From positions 1-25,616 of IMG/VR virus record IMGVR_UViG_3300025586_000024: a DNA stretch of 25,616 nucleotides; one strand, written 5' to 3'. The stretch is from a virus. The notes under the pieces are model-generated. The model saw nothing but the letters and a program-made list of their open reading frames with translations. It was not told the DNA's origin and did not search any database. Shown here piece by piece: positions 9,739 through 16,551 of this stretch; within the stretch, counting starts at the first letter, position 1, and every line of letters begins with the position of its first letter. Made by a program: the position numbers and the translations under genes.

Positions 9739-10122
9739 TTAGTTACCTTTAGTTCGGTGGTGTTTCGCAAAAAGCTCCACAATACCTTTCGTTCCAAGCA
9801 CGGTATCAACAGTGCCATCCAAAATATTCTTTTTTATTTTACTGCCTTGCTTGACAAGTTTCTTTATCTTTGATTTGCAAACTAACTTATTCTTTAAATG
9901 TAAATCGAGCATCTCTGACCGATTAAACCAGTAAGCCAAGCATTGACTTAAAAGAGATTCGTCTTTTTCGTTTTCATCATCAAGCCCTTTAACGAACTCA
10001 AGCCTTTCTTTATTTATAACTCTCGAAAAAGAATCCCATTCGTCTGAAAACCTTGAGAGCTTTTTATTCCTACACTCAGCATATGCCTTATCTACTCTAT
10101 CTGTGTAATCTTTTGGTATCAT
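9739..10122 (-). CDS. Small protein of unknown function between tail chaperone and tape measure
   Basis: 127 residues from ATG at 10122; an in-frame TTG at 10134 would add four residues, but its AGGG is only one base away, so ATG is preferred. The ATG overlaps the TGA of the -1 frameshift chaperone product as ATGA, which would couple its translation to the frameshifted ribosomes. The protein is charged and helical (SRFSDEWDSFSRVINKERLE), with a central CLAYWFNRSEMLDLHL and a basic middle KSKIKKLVKQGSKIKKN. I do not recognise a family. Its position between the GT-like gene and the tape measure suggests a role in tail assembly, perhaps a further tape-measure chaperone (inference). Confidence 0.7.
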   Translation of the reverse strand: MIPKDYTDRVDKAYAECRNKKLSRFSDEWDSFSRVINKERLEFVKGLDDENEKDESLLSQCLAYWFNRSEMLDLHLKNKLVCKSKIKKLVKQGSKIKKNILDGTVDTVLGTKGIVELFAKHHRTKGN

Positions 10123-10987
10123 AGATATTTCCAAGCCCTTTTATTTTGTTCTTCCGGCGTTGAAGCCTTGTTTTTTATATGCTTGCTACCGCCCATATTA
10201 TTCTTTTCATGCTCAAACTGTATGTTTTGAATAGTGCTCATTATAATAAGTTGAGCCAACGTAAATTTATCCTCAACCTCACCCGTACTCATCTTTAAGG
10301 CTTCAGCAGCACTATCTACTATAGAAAACTCTTGCAGATAGTCAGGTAATACTAATCCCTCGCCTTTTTTTAGCTTATTATCTGACGGGTGAGCATGTGC
10401 AAAAAATCTATAACACGCCCTCCAATACGGTCTTTTTCCATTTGTGCAAAGAATATTTTTTGAGCATCATAAAAAGAAATATTTTCTTCAATCCAATCTC
10501 TGCTTACTGACTTATCCTGTGCATTGCATATCGCATATATAACACCGACATAAATATCTAATACGGTGCTGACAATATTGCCGAGTCCGCCGTTTGCGAT
10601 AACATCCCTTATAAGCTCAACCATGTCCAGATACTCACTACCATCAGCTTCGCTATCAGATGCAGCAGAAACCTTGTTGAGTTTATCCTGAATGCTTTTA
10701 AATACAGGAATCAAATCAATCTTTTTAATCATTTCAGTAATAGCATCGAGAGCACAGGCCATTATTTTTTGGGTTTTGATATTAGACATGCGGACTTGGA
10801 ATGTCTTGTCGTCTATCTGGAATGTGTCTTGAGATAGCTCTGGTGTATGAGCTTCTGAGAACTCTTTTTCGGGTGGTTTCTCGGTAGGAGTATCTGCTTT
10901 TTTGCCAGATATTGTGCTTCTCTCACCTGAGTTTTTCTTTTTAAATATATCGTCTGCTGGCACTTCAACAGTTTTAGTATTCTTCAT
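10119..10987 (-). CDS. Tail assembly chaperone, -1 frameshift product (gpGT-like)
   Basis: Predicted 289-residue fusion: residues 1-196 of the short chaperone, then a -1 shift on T TTT TTG at 10406-10400 and 93 residues read from 10400 to 10122, stop TGA 10121-10119. The extension starts AHAHPSDNKLKKGEG, contains LPDYLQEFSIVDSAAEALKM, FTLAQLIIMSTIQNI and HEKNNMGGSKHIK, and ends NKRAWKYL. The -1 frame is open across the whole 279 bases, which otherwise would be a gap without a gene. In lambda the equivalent T part binds the tail tube protein while G binds the tape measure, in a low GT:G ratio. The ratio here cannot be read from sequence. Confidence 0.83.
10370..10987 (-). CDS. Tail assembly chaperone, short form (gpG-like)
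   Basis: 205 residues. It sits between the tail tube and tape measure genes, where siphophages encode the chaperone that coats the tape measure before tube growth. The first 55 residues are charged and low complexity (KKKNSGERSTIS, EKPPEKEFSE). The rest is a helical domain (KIMACALDAITEMIKKID, VELIRDVIANGGLGNIVSTV, DRIGGRVIDFLHMLTRQ). The ATG follows AAGGGGG by 10 bases. Translation stops at TAA 10372-10370, but a slippery site 27 bases before it can send ribosomes into the -1 frame to make a longer product (separate entry). Sequence family not recognised; the call rests on position and the frameshift. Confidence 0.75.
   Translation of the reverse strand: MKNTKTVEVPADDIFKKKNSGERSTISGKKADTPTEKPPEKEFSEAHTPELSQDTFQIDDKTFQVRMSNIKTQKIMACALDAITEMIKKIDLIPVFKSIQDKLNKVSAASDSEADGSEYLDMVELIRDVIANGGLGNIVSTVLDIYVGVIYAICNAQDKSVSRDWIEENISFYDAQKIFFAQMEKDRIGGRVIDFLHMLTRQIIS
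10400..10423 (-). promoter_or_regulatory. Programmed -1 frameshift signal (T TTT TTG plus upstream SD-like element)
   Basis: The heptamer TTTTTTG lies at 10406-10400 in the zero frame as T TTT TTG (codons 195-196), a canonical X XXY YYZ slippery sequence. Eleven bases upstream, GGAGGG (10423-10418) forms an internal Shine-Dalgarno-like element, the spacing known to stimulate -1 shifting in bacterial dnaX. I saw no obvious strong downstream stem. Confidence 0.82.
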
Positions 10988-11044
10988 AATCTGGTTGCCC
11001 CCTTGTGTAATAAGTTGGGTAAAAAAGTTTAACGCATATTTAGA

Positions 11045-11908
11045 TTAGTAACTCAGCATCCATTTCTTATAGAAATCATATCCAAGCGTACCATCATCAA
11101 AAGTCATTTCAACAGCCTGCGCTGACAACGTAATTGACGTTTCGTATTCCTCAGAAGCATCTTTAAAATCAAAATCGCCACCGCTGAAATTTCTTACTTT
11201 CGGGAAGTAGATAGCATGTTGAATTTTTATATTACCAGAACTATCCAGCTTGTCGTCCCAAAACAGCATTGCAGACCTGATTGTATCTGTTCCCATTCTA
11301 TCTATAAAGGCAGTTCTGGTAACTTTCTGAACGGTATCTTCATCTACCGTTGCGATTGGGAATCCAGCGCCTTCAAGAGTAAGCAGGCTTGCAGATAAGC
11401 TTTCAACAACAGCAAGATTAAACGAATCTTCAAGACTTGCCGAAGTAGGTGAAGCACATACGACAACATCATATTCGCTAAAACCTGGCGCTGGCGAAGC
11501 ACTAAGGCCAATGCTTTGGCGTGGAGCACCCATAAGAGAGCCAACCTTACACGCATTACCAGACAAGGTGTTGCGAATTGTCTGTCCCATAATAAGTGCC
11601 TCAACATACGGACTTAAATCGCTTGTGTTAAAAGTTATTTGTGCCGTTCTGTCAGTCTCCCAGAACTTACGAGATGTTTTAGGAATACCCCTTTTGAGTT
11701 CCCTCATTTCTTTTGTTACGGGGATTCTTGCTGACTGAATACTTCCACAATCATACCAGTTTGAAAGCGGATTCGATACATCTAACGCCAACACTGGAGC
11801 AGCATTCCCGACATAAGTGTTTTTATAGCTTGTGGATATCCACAATCTCGGTGATACAATTTCTACAAAATCAAGTTGTAAATTAGGTGAATCTTTAGTA
11901 GTAGCCAT
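11045..11908 (-). CDS. Probable major tail tube protein
   Basis: 287 residues, placed between the tail terminator region and the G/GT chaperone, the usual tube position. It is beta-rich with few long helices; motifs include PVLALDVSNPLSNWYDCGSI, RKFWETDRTAQITFNTSDLS and a C-terminal DFDFKDASEEYETSITLSAQ, a pattern in which strands end in a domain like those of other phage tube proteins. It has the strongest ribosome-binding site of the tail region (AAAAGGAGG, 12 bases before the ATG), which fits a protein needed in hundreds of copies. Function is assigned from position, composition and expression signal, not from a diagnostic motif. Confidence 0.72.
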   Translation of the reverse strand: MATTKDSPNLQLDFVEIVSPRLWISTSYKNTYVGNAAPVLALDVSNPLSNWYDCGSIQSARIPVTKEMRELKRGIPKTSRKFWETDRTAQITFNTSDLSPYVEALIMGQTIRNTLSGNACKVGSLMGAPRQSIGLSASPAPGFSEYDVVVCASPTSASLEDSFNLAVVESLSASLLTLEGAGFPIATVDEDTVQKVTRTAFIDRMGTDTIRSAMLFWDDKLDSSGNIKIQHAIYFPKVRNFSGGDFDFKDASEEYETSITLSAQAVEMTFDDGTLGYDFYKKWMLSY

Positions 11909-11929
11909 AATAAATTAACCTCCTTTTAT

Positions 11930-12415
11930 TCATAGTGTTCTTTTTTCGCCTTCATTCCCAGTGACTAGTAGGTTGTTCCCTATAATTAATGGATTTGCTA
12001 AAGGAGAAAATGTTTGGTTTAATATTTTTGGGTTTATTGCCCCGTTCCAATATGTTTCAATAATAAAGTTTCCTTTTGCCCCCTTCCATAATAATATCCT
12101 GAAATATGGTATTAGTTTTAATATGCCTACTCCATTTCCGTAATTATTATCGTGAGTATTATCAACGCCCCTGAGATCGCTTATACTGTCTATTTTGGCC
12201 TCATGGCTTAACTTATCATTGCCAGCCAAGCGAATTTCAATCTTAGCCTCAATCCTGTTGTTACATAGCAGATCAAGGGTAGTTTGGAGTTTCTCTAATT
12301 GGCAGACTATTTCTTTCTCCCTACAAGCAGACCTTTTGCAATGCGTTCTGTTCTTTTTATTCGCAAGATAAATATTCCCACAATACTTACATTTTATTTT
12401 AAATGGCTCTGGCAT
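11930..12415 (-). CDS. Zinc-ribbon protein of unknown function
   Basis: 161 residues. The N-terminus carries a zinc-ribbon-like motif: C9-x2-C12, a KKNR tetrad at 20-23, then C26-x4-C31 (with a further C38), the arrangement of small treble-clef or ribbon domains. A middle part (40-90) is charged and helical, and the C-terminal 60 residues are beta-rich (GILKLIPYFRILLWKGAKG, NFIIETYWNGAINPK). No catalytic motif seen. The ATG follows AGGTG by 5 bases, 4 bases after the preceding gene. Lying between the tail terminator and tube genes, it interrupts the standard order. It could be an assembly factor or a moron gene; I do not recognise the family. Confidence 0.7.
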   Translation of the reverse strand: MPEPFKIKCKYCGNIYLANKKNRTHCKRSACREKEIVCQLEKLQTTLDLLCNNRIEAKIEIRLAGNDKLSHEAKIDSISDLRGVDNTHDNNYGNGVGILKLIPYFRILLWKGAKGNFIIETYWNGAINPKILNQTFSPLANPLIIGNNLLVTGNEGEKRTL

Positions 12416-12419
12416 AATT

Positions 12420-12866
12420 TCACCTGTTTGACCTTCCAGTTTTAACCCTTGTATAAATATCTATCAACACGCTTGATATCCCAGTATCGTACGGCTGCTG
12501 AGTTCTTATCTTTAAAGCTTCTATCCATATCTTACCTATTATAACTGCTGTTGGCTTATCGTAAAAATCAATGCTGCGTAATCCGGTATCAGGATTGTCT
12601 AATACTCCAACAACATCGGTTACTATATCCATCAGCTCATCGCTGTCCTCATCTTCTCTCGCCACGCAATGTATTTGTGATTTTACTTTTGTGAATAAGC
12701 TTGGATTGTAATCACCCGTAAGAAAGATTGCCCAGCTATCTACATCTGTTGGCTTTGGCATCCCAACTGGATTGTAATAAAGACTATAAGAAGACGCTAG
12801 TTCAGTTTGGAAATACCTCCTCCAACTCCAGTAATAATTAGATATTGACCTTGTGACCGCTTTCAT
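12420..12866 (-). CDS. Probable tail terminator or tail completion protein
   Basis: 148 residues, just before the tube block and after a tail-completion-like protein, the lambda gpU-like position. Tail terminators cap the last tube ring and join it to the head. The sequence has alternating strands and helices (DVDSWAIFLTGDYNPSLF, KSQIHCVAREDEDSDELMDI, ending SSVLIDIYTRVKTGR), which fits the small alpha/beta fold of terminators. The ATG overlaps the stop of the 51-residue zinc-ribbon gene in TAATG, so the two are probably translated together. No family motif confirms it. Confidence 0.55.
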   Translation of the reverse strand: MKAVTRSISNYYWSWRRYFQTELASSYSLYYNPVGMPKPTDVDSWAIFLTGDYNPSLFTKVKSQIHCVAREDEDSDELMDIVTDVVGVLDNPDTGLRSIDFYDKPTAVIIGKIWIEALKIRTQQPYDTGISSVLIDIYTRVKTGRSNR

Positions 12867-13021
12867 TATCCAAGCTTCCTTAATTTATTATTGTTGCAAT
12901 CTTTGTCTTTCAGTTGGCGGCATCTATATATAGTTGTCTTGCTGCCGCATTTCCAACAACGATTTTTCTTCCCGAATAAACTTGTTGATTCAAAATTACA
13001 TTTTGTGCATTTACGAGTCAT
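12866..13021 (-). CDS. 51-residue zinc-ribbon protein
   Basis: A small gene in the gap between two structural genes. ATG at 13021, AGGA 9 bases upstream, TAA at 12868-12866 overlapping the ATG of the next gene. The protein has C5-x2-C8, 13 residues, C22-x2-C25, a clean two-knuckle zinc ribbon, plus C34 and C42. Motifs: RKCTKCNFES, GKKNRCWKCGSK, IYRCRQLKDKDC. It shares the C-x2-C then KKNR then Cys pattern with the 161-residue gene on the far side of the tail terminator. RNA or protein binding is possible; the role is unknown. Confidence 0.72.
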   Translation of the reverse strand: MTRKCTKCNFESTSLFGKKNRCWKCGSKTTIYRCRQLKDKDCNNNKLRKLG

Positions 13022-13025
13022 AAGT

Positions 13026-13556
13026 CTAAGTCCTGAATGCTTTTTTTACAGCTATACGCAAAGCCTGTACAAAATACTTCCGTTGTTTAGGCGTAAGTTT
13101 CCTCCCCGCCGCCGTAACTGGTGCTAAATGGTCTTTAGCTGGCTCAAACAATAGGCGGCCTGGATTATTTTGTGGCAAATACCCATATTCAGTTGTCCTC
13201 GCACGCCTAAACGCATTATAGTCTGTGCTTGCCTTTATCCCAGCGAAAATATTAATAAATAACAATGTCTTATTAATTATATCAACTTGTGTTGCTTTAT
13301 ATATTCCAAGCGTTTCTGCCCAAAACTTTTCTTTATATGCAACTTTTTGATGTTTCCAGCTTTCTGACAACGGCTCCCACTCTTGGCTTATAAAAGATGG
13401 TTTACTCGAAGCTCCTATCCCTGTCTTAACTAAATTTACATAATCATCACCAGCTTGTTTGGCCGCAACAAAAGCTTGTTGCGATACAGCCGCTAATAAA
13501 GCATCTAAATGCCTGAAGGCTTTTAAGGTATCTCTTTTGTTTACGGTTAATCTCAT
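13026..13556 (-). CDS. HK97 gp10-like tail completion protein
   Basis: 176 residues. The family sits at the head-tail joint, between connector and terminator. Features that fit: an N-terminal helical region (LDALLAAVSQQAFVAAKQAG), a middle with EWEPLSESWKHQK, and a C-terminal PGRLLFEPAKDHLAP followed by a basic helical end (KLTPKQRKYFVQALRIAVKK); the PxRxLFEPA-type segment is common in gp10-like and virion-morphogenesis proteins. ATG lies just after the stop of the upstream gene (TAATAAATG), with GGATGA as a possible SD. Family call is by motif recall and position. Confidence 0.6.
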   Translation of the reverse strand: MRLTVNKRDTLKAFRHLDALLAAVSQQAFVAAKQAGDDYVNLVKTGIGASSKPSFISQEWEPLSESWKHQKVAYKEKFWAETLGIYKATQVDIINKTLLFINIFAGIKASTDYNAFRRARTTEYGYLPQNNPGRLLFEPAKDHLAPVTAAGRKLTPKQRKYFVQALRIAVKKAFRT

Positions 13557-13559
13557 TTA

Positions 13560-14198
13560 TTATCTATCATCCGTTATAACTCTTAATTCGTAAGCTTGGT
13601 TAATATACCGTTTGTTATCAATATCTAAAATCTTCCATTTTTTATCGTTCCTATCCGTAAATCTGCATTCAGGAATCGGAGTAAAGCTTGCATTAATATT
13701 CCAAGGAACATTTACAATATACTCTGCAGATTCTATTTGGCCTATTGAATCAGATTCGTTTTCCGGTCTCATCTCTAGCCTGTTAAAACAAGCATGAATA
13801 CCTGTCTTTTGTATTATCCAGCCATAGTCAGTCCCTTCTGCGCCTATTGGTTCACCCCATACGTCCTTTGAAGCATTTGCAGCGTCAACATAAGAACTTA
13901 TATCGCCAGAAGCATTAGCCTTTTGTAAATAGCCCCTGATATATTGCTCTGTGCCTCCAGATGTATTTGGCTTATCTATGTTGGTAGGCACAAAATAGTC
14001 ACCTTCACCTGATATAATTGCCCCATCCGTAACAGAAGCATTATAATTCGCAAGGAAGGTATATTCATGCCCTGGTTTATCGTAAGATACATTGGCTTTT
14101 GATATAACCGCCTTAAAAGTATTTCCGGCAGACGTATATTCAGTTCCAACACGAACAAGATTACTCGCGATAACATTTTTTAGTTTTGATAAAATCAT
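13560..14198 (-). CDS. Putative head-tail joining (stopper) or neck protein
   Basis: 212 residues between a connector-like and a gp10-like gene, the slot of the head-closure protein. Beta-rich: GTEYTSAGNTFKAVISKANV, GHEYTFLANYNASV and GAIISGEGDYFVPT resemble the small barrel of stopper proteins, which check that a hole-like channel closes; the C-terminal DRNDKKWKILDIDNKRY strand pair is also typical of short adaptor proteins. It has four N-A-S tripeptides. Its start has a poor ribosome-binding site (nearest GGGA is over 15 bases away), so translation may depend on the preceding gene, which ends 15 bases upstream. Confidence 0.55.
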   Translation of the reverse strand: MILSKLKNVIASNLVRVGTEYTSAGNTFKAVISKANVSYDKPGHEYTFLANYNASVTDGAIISGEGDYFVPTNIDKPNTSGGTEQYIRGYLQKANASGDISSYVDAANASKDVWGEPIGAEGTDYGWIIQKTGIHACFNRLEMRPENESDSIGQIESAEYIVNVPWNINASFTPIPECRFTDRNDKKWKILDIDNKRYINQAYELRVITDDR

Positions 14199-14213
14199 AA
14201 TAAGATAATATTT

Positions 14214-14714
14214 CTATCCCTGAATAGCCCCGTTTGCATCAACATAATAGTCATACGCATTAAAAGTCTTTGTTTTGCCCACCAGCGTTGTTACAGGCCA
14301 TCCGCCATCTGTTTGTACCACCCCAACCATAGATAGTTGTGATTCCATAAGGCCAACAAGCCATCCTCTAAAGTCGCTGTAGCTTTGTTTCTTGGCTGTA
14401 AGAATAATATCAATAAGCCTTGTTTGGTCTGCTATAAGGTTTTGTTTTGCAGGCATATCAAGGATATTAATTCCAACCTGAATAATCACAGAGGAACGCA
14501 AGGCATCAGTTTTTAATTGGTCTCCACCGTTTAAAATATCTGACCAGTTCGGAACGGTTGTGCCACAAATCATACGTTCAGCCACACCGAGGATAATATC
14601 AGATTTCAATTCTGTATCTGTTAAATCATGGGAAGTTATACCAAGCAATGTTCTTACTTCGGTATAATAGCTGGTATCGCTTGTAGTGTCTATTATGTAT
14701 ATTGTATCACTCAT
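14214..14714 (-). CDS. Probable head-tail connector (gp6/gp15-like adaptor)
   Basis: 166 residues. Mostly helical in the first 130 residues: YYTEVRTLLGITSHDLTDTE, ELKSDIILGVAERMICG, LKTDALRSSVIIQVGINIL and LIDIILTAKKQSYSDFRGWL. Small all-helical adaptor rings under the portal (HK97 gp6, SPP1 gp15) have this composition and start with the same T-D-xEL-type helix pair. It is the first gene of the head-tail joining block, after the lysis genes. ATG follows AAAGG by 9 bases. Confidence 0.6.
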   Translation of the reverse strand: MSDTIYIIDTTSDTSYYTEVRTLLGITSHDLTDTELKSDIILGVAERMICGTTVPNWSDILNGGDQLKTDALRSSVIIQVGINILDMPAKQNLIADQTRLIDIILTAKKQSYSDFRGWLVGLMESQLSMVGVVQTDGGWPVTTLVGKTKTFNAYDYYVDANGAIQG

Positions 14715-14729
14715 AAAAGTTTGCCTTTA

Positions 14730-15143
14730 TTATTTAGCCTTTTTATCCCAAGCTGATCTTGCTACTGTGTAACCGCTATACCCTATCCCAAAAGTTGCCC
14801 AGAGAGCATCAGGGACACTTCCTAGCCATGCTTTCATTCCGGTAGCTATTTGAGTAGCCGCCCCTGGATTAAAAGCAGATAAAATTCCCATTGGGATAGA
14901 AGCAAGTATCAGTGCATACATAACATATAAAAACGAAGGCCTTGCCCTTGAAGTCCAAGGGTCTGTTGATTTAGCCTCTGCAACTATCGCACTCATCTGT
15001 ACTTCTACTTCTTTGAGCGCACCTTCTTGATTGAGTTTAGCCATCTGAAGCTTAGCTTTTTCTCTTTCAATAGGGTCTGGAAATATTTTATCCAGTACTT
15101 TGCCTGCTACCTGTAGTCCCGCTGTAATTGGGTCAAAACTCAT
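14730..15143 (-). CDS. Holin, GTA_holin_3TM-like
   Basis: 137 residues. A holin forms inner-membrane lesions that release the endolysin. The N-terminal half is a charged helix (PDPIEREKAKLQMAKLNQEG), followed by the family signature DPWTSRARPSFLYVMYALIL, a hydrophobic segment (ASIPMGILSAF) and a final segment (ALWATFGIGYSGYTVARSA). This charged-helix-then-DPWTSRARP arrangement is that of the 3-TM holins first described in gene transfer agents and common in phages. Good SD (GGAGG, 10 bases before the ATG). It directly follows the endolysin gene. Confidence 0.85.
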   Translation of the reverse strand: MSFDPITAGLQVAGKVLDKIFPDPIEREKAKLQMAKLNQEGALKEVEVQMSAIVAEAKSTDPWTSRARPSFLYVMYALILASIPMGILSAFNPGAATQIATGMKAWLGSVPDALWATFGIGYSGYTVARSAWDKKAK

Positions 15144-15149
15144 TTTGAT

Positions 15150-15566
15150 TTATCCTCCGTGTATAATTAACAGACCATCGTAATTTCTCGTGTCTAGATG
15201 GCACCAACCCACACCTTCTTCTAAACAAGTTATGTATGGGAATTTAGCCTTGTTGGAACGAATATAGTGCCTTGCTTCATCCGCTGTCTTATCTGCGAAC
15301 TTAGCATCAAAAGCTCTCCCAAATTTGTGCTGACTATATAAAGCACCAATAGGGCAATCAAACGGTCTCAAACCACCCCACTGATTATTGCCGCCCCAAT
15401 ACCAATTGTTTACAAGGGTCTTACCAGCCCATTCCCTAAGAGATTGCAGCGATATTAAAGCTCTGTCGTCAAACCACTGGAACCTGTTGTTGCCGTAATG
15501 AATAGTGGCCTCATACACATCTCTTGGGAGCAATTCATAAAGTTCAAAACTCTTTGGTATATACAC
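15150..15566 (-). CDS. Endolysin: M15 family zinc peptidase
   Basis: 138 residues. Zinc-dependent L,D- or D,D-peptidase of the VanY/L-Ala-D-Glu endopeptidase type, cleaving peptidoglycan cross-bridge peptides. Zinc and catalytic residues are visible: H80 and D87 in SQHKFGRAFD, E116 or E117 in CLEEG, and H123 with D125 in GWCHLDTR. No cell-wall binding domain or signal peptide; release therefore needs the adjacent holin. It starts with GTG after GGAGG at 11 bases. A short open frame directly upstream begins with a similar FELYE segment (separate entry). Confidence 0.9.
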   Translation of the reverse strand: MYIPKSFELYELLPRDVYEATIHYGNNRFQWFDDRALISLQSLREWAGKTLVNNWYWGGNNQWGGLRPFDCPIGALYSQHKFGRAFDAKFADKTADEARHYIRSNKAKFPYITCLEEGVGWCHLDTRNYDGLLIIHGG

Positions 15567-15589
15567 GATCCTTCACTCCTCCTTACATA

Positions 15590-15658
15590 TTAAAAGCTAC
15601 TTCTGGAGAATGAGATTGAAGCCTTTACTTCATATAACTCGAAACCCTCTGGCTTCAT
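15590..15658 (-). CDS. Possible 22-residue peptide ORF before the endolysin
   Basis: A short frame from ATG 15658 to TAA 15592-15590, with GGAG 11 bases upstream and four bases after the preceding stop. Its GFELYEV segment resembles the SFELYEL near the start of the endolysin. It could be a leader peptide, a relic of a duplicated start, or chance. Confidence 0.25.
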   Translation of the reverse strand: MKPEGFELYEVKASISFSRSSF

Positions 15659-15664
15659 TTTATT

Positions 15665-15871
15665 CTAATCTCCATATTTCATTAAATCGGTGCTTAATTC
15701 TACAAAGCAACGAGAAAGTTTACTTGATTTCTCTATCGCAACCCTTATTTGCTCTTTATCATCTTTATTTATTTTGGTAATTATCCGTTTTAACTTCTCT
15801 GTTTCATCTGCAAGATATTTAATCTCAGCCAGTATGTCTTTCATGCAAGTGTTCCCTAAACCCCCTTGCAT
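15665..15871 (-). CDS. Small helical protein in the lysis region
   Basis: 68 residues from ATG 15871, or 59 from ATG 15844. The second start has AGGGA seven bases upstream and avoids a long overlap with the preceding gene (its stop is at 15858-15856), so it is the more likely one. Sequence is a charged amphipathic helix (EIKYLADETEKLKRIITKI, NKDDKEQIRVAIEKSSKL) with no membrane segment or lipobox. Both starts sit in an inverted repeat (separate entry). Role unknown; position beside endolysin and holin suggests a lysis accessory protein (inference). Confidence 0.6.
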   Translation of the reverse strand: MQGGLGNTCMKDILAEIKYLADETEKLKRIITKINKDDKEQIRVAIEKSSKLSRCFVELSTDLMKYGD

Positions 15872-15874
15872 GAA
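15840..15874 (-). promoter_or_regulatory. Perfect 10-bp inverted repeat enclosing start codons and SD
   Basis: Arms 15840-15849 and 15865-15874 (TTCATGCAAG and CTTGCATGAA) with a 15-base loop. In mRNA the loop holds the stop of the upstream gene and the AGGGA Shine-Dalgarno; each arm contains one of the two candidate ATGs of the small helical protein. Folding would hide the second ATG until a ribosome finishing the upstream gene opens the stem, a layout expected for translational coupling (inference). Confidence 0.6.
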
Positions 15875-16155
15875 GCTTTGCCTTTTTCTTTACCCTCTTC
15901 ATTGCTTATTAATTTTTCAATCCGTACTGTCAAAGCGGTAAAAGCAGCAGTGTGGTTCTCAAGTACTGATTCAAACCTATCTAATTGTTTACGCCTTGCA
16001 ATATCCCTTTCATCAATTTTTTGACAATATACAGTAAAAACATCTTTACCTAATTTTGAATCAAGTCTTTTTAAAATATAGTTTGAAACAAACCAAAATG
16101 CACCCAGACCAGCTGCTAACCCTGCCAACATATATATTGCATTTGCGAACCCCAT
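15856..16155 (-). CDS. Membrane-anchored coiled-coil protein in the lysis region
   Basis: 99 residues from ATG 16155, which has AAGGAG eight bases upstream; an in-frame TTG at 16173 is less likely. One N-terminal membrane segment (AIYMLAGLAAGLGAFWFVSN), then a charged helical region of about 70 residues (ILKRLDSKLGKDVF, KIDERDIARRKQLDRFE, AAFTALTVRIEKLIS). The N-in, C-terminal coiled-coil layout resembles i-spanins and small holin-like proteins, and it lies in the same operon as the endolysin and holin. No o-spanin lipoprotein was seen nearby. Function is an inference from topology. Confidence 0.6.
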   Translation of the reverse strand: MGFANAIYMLAGLAAGLGAFWFVSNYILKRLDSKLGKDVFTVYCQKIDERDIARRKQLDRFESVLENHTAAFTALTVRIEKLISNEEGKEKGKASCKGV

Positions 16156-16199
16156 TCCAGAAACTCCTTTCAACTCAGCTAATTATTATAGCGCCATTA

Positions 16200-16454
16200 T
16201 TATAACCTGTGTAAGCTCACATTCCCGTACTGATTAGTAATATCGTCAGTTCCGTCAGTACAAGTTATCCCCATATAGATTTTATCCGCATCTGCAATGG
16301 TTGCAATCGAACCGCCCACAAGATTGCCCTGATCGTTGTTGCTAAATTTACGCTGTCCGATACAGGTTGGGCAAATTGCTAATCCAGCAACACCAACAGT
16401 TGTGTTTGCTTTAATAAGCTGAAGCATAATAACTCGAAGTCGTTGCCAGCTCAT
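16200..16454 (-). CDS. Possible small protein or displaced fibre C-terminus
   Basis: 84 residues from ATG 16454, preceded by AGGAG six bases upstream; the frame is open further up to TTG 16526. The first ~17 residues overlap, in another frame, the conserved fibre end and are probably not meaningful protein. From about 16408 on the composition is convincing: KANTTVGVAGLAICPTCIG, SNNDQGNLVGGSIATIADAD, ending QYGNVSLHRL. It may be the true end of the fibre, joined by a second frameshift near 16413, or a separate small gene. No family recognised. Confidence 0.4.
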   Translation of the reverse strand: MSWQRLRVIMLQLIKANTTVGVAGLAICPTCIGQRKFSNNDQGNLVGGSIATIADADKIYMGITCTDGTDDITNQYGNVSLHRL

Positions 16455-16551
16455 GTTCGGCTCCTGCTCCATCTTGGAAATACGGCTTATCGTCTGACTT
16501 GGGAAAGAATACCCCGAAAGAATCAACAGTCGAAGGCGTAGTAGTTTCTGC
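16411..16551 (-). pseudogene. Conserved fibre C-terminal motif in the shifted frame
   Basis: Read from 16551 after the ATG at 16555-16553, this frame encodes AETTTPSTVDSFGVFFPKSD followed by DKPYFQDGAGAEHELATT, ending SSYYASAY at TAA 16413-16411. This is the widely seen fibre or collar motif (AETxTP... DxxxYFQDGAGxEHE) that normally continues directly from a GTIFM-type strand, exactly where the 147-residue frame has ATGGGC instead of the expected ATGGC. The intact protein would be 184 residues. One extra G, a sequencing error or a +1 frameshift could each explain it. Confidence 0.75.

Noticed and set aside
10365-10371. Seven-A run on the minus strand, containing A AAA AAG, as the frameshift site
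   Set aside because: It lies after or within the TAA stop of the short chaperone, so ribosomes would stop first; T TTT TTG upstream is in the right frame and position.
10370-10372. TAA read as a sense codon (recoding or alternative genetic code)
   Set aside because: All other genes use normal stops without internal stop codons, and the -1 frame explains the downstream reading.
11344-11607. A minus-strand open frame of 87 residues
   Set aside because: It lies in another frame inside the tail tube gene and is leucine-rich low-complexity sequence, typical of a shadow frame.
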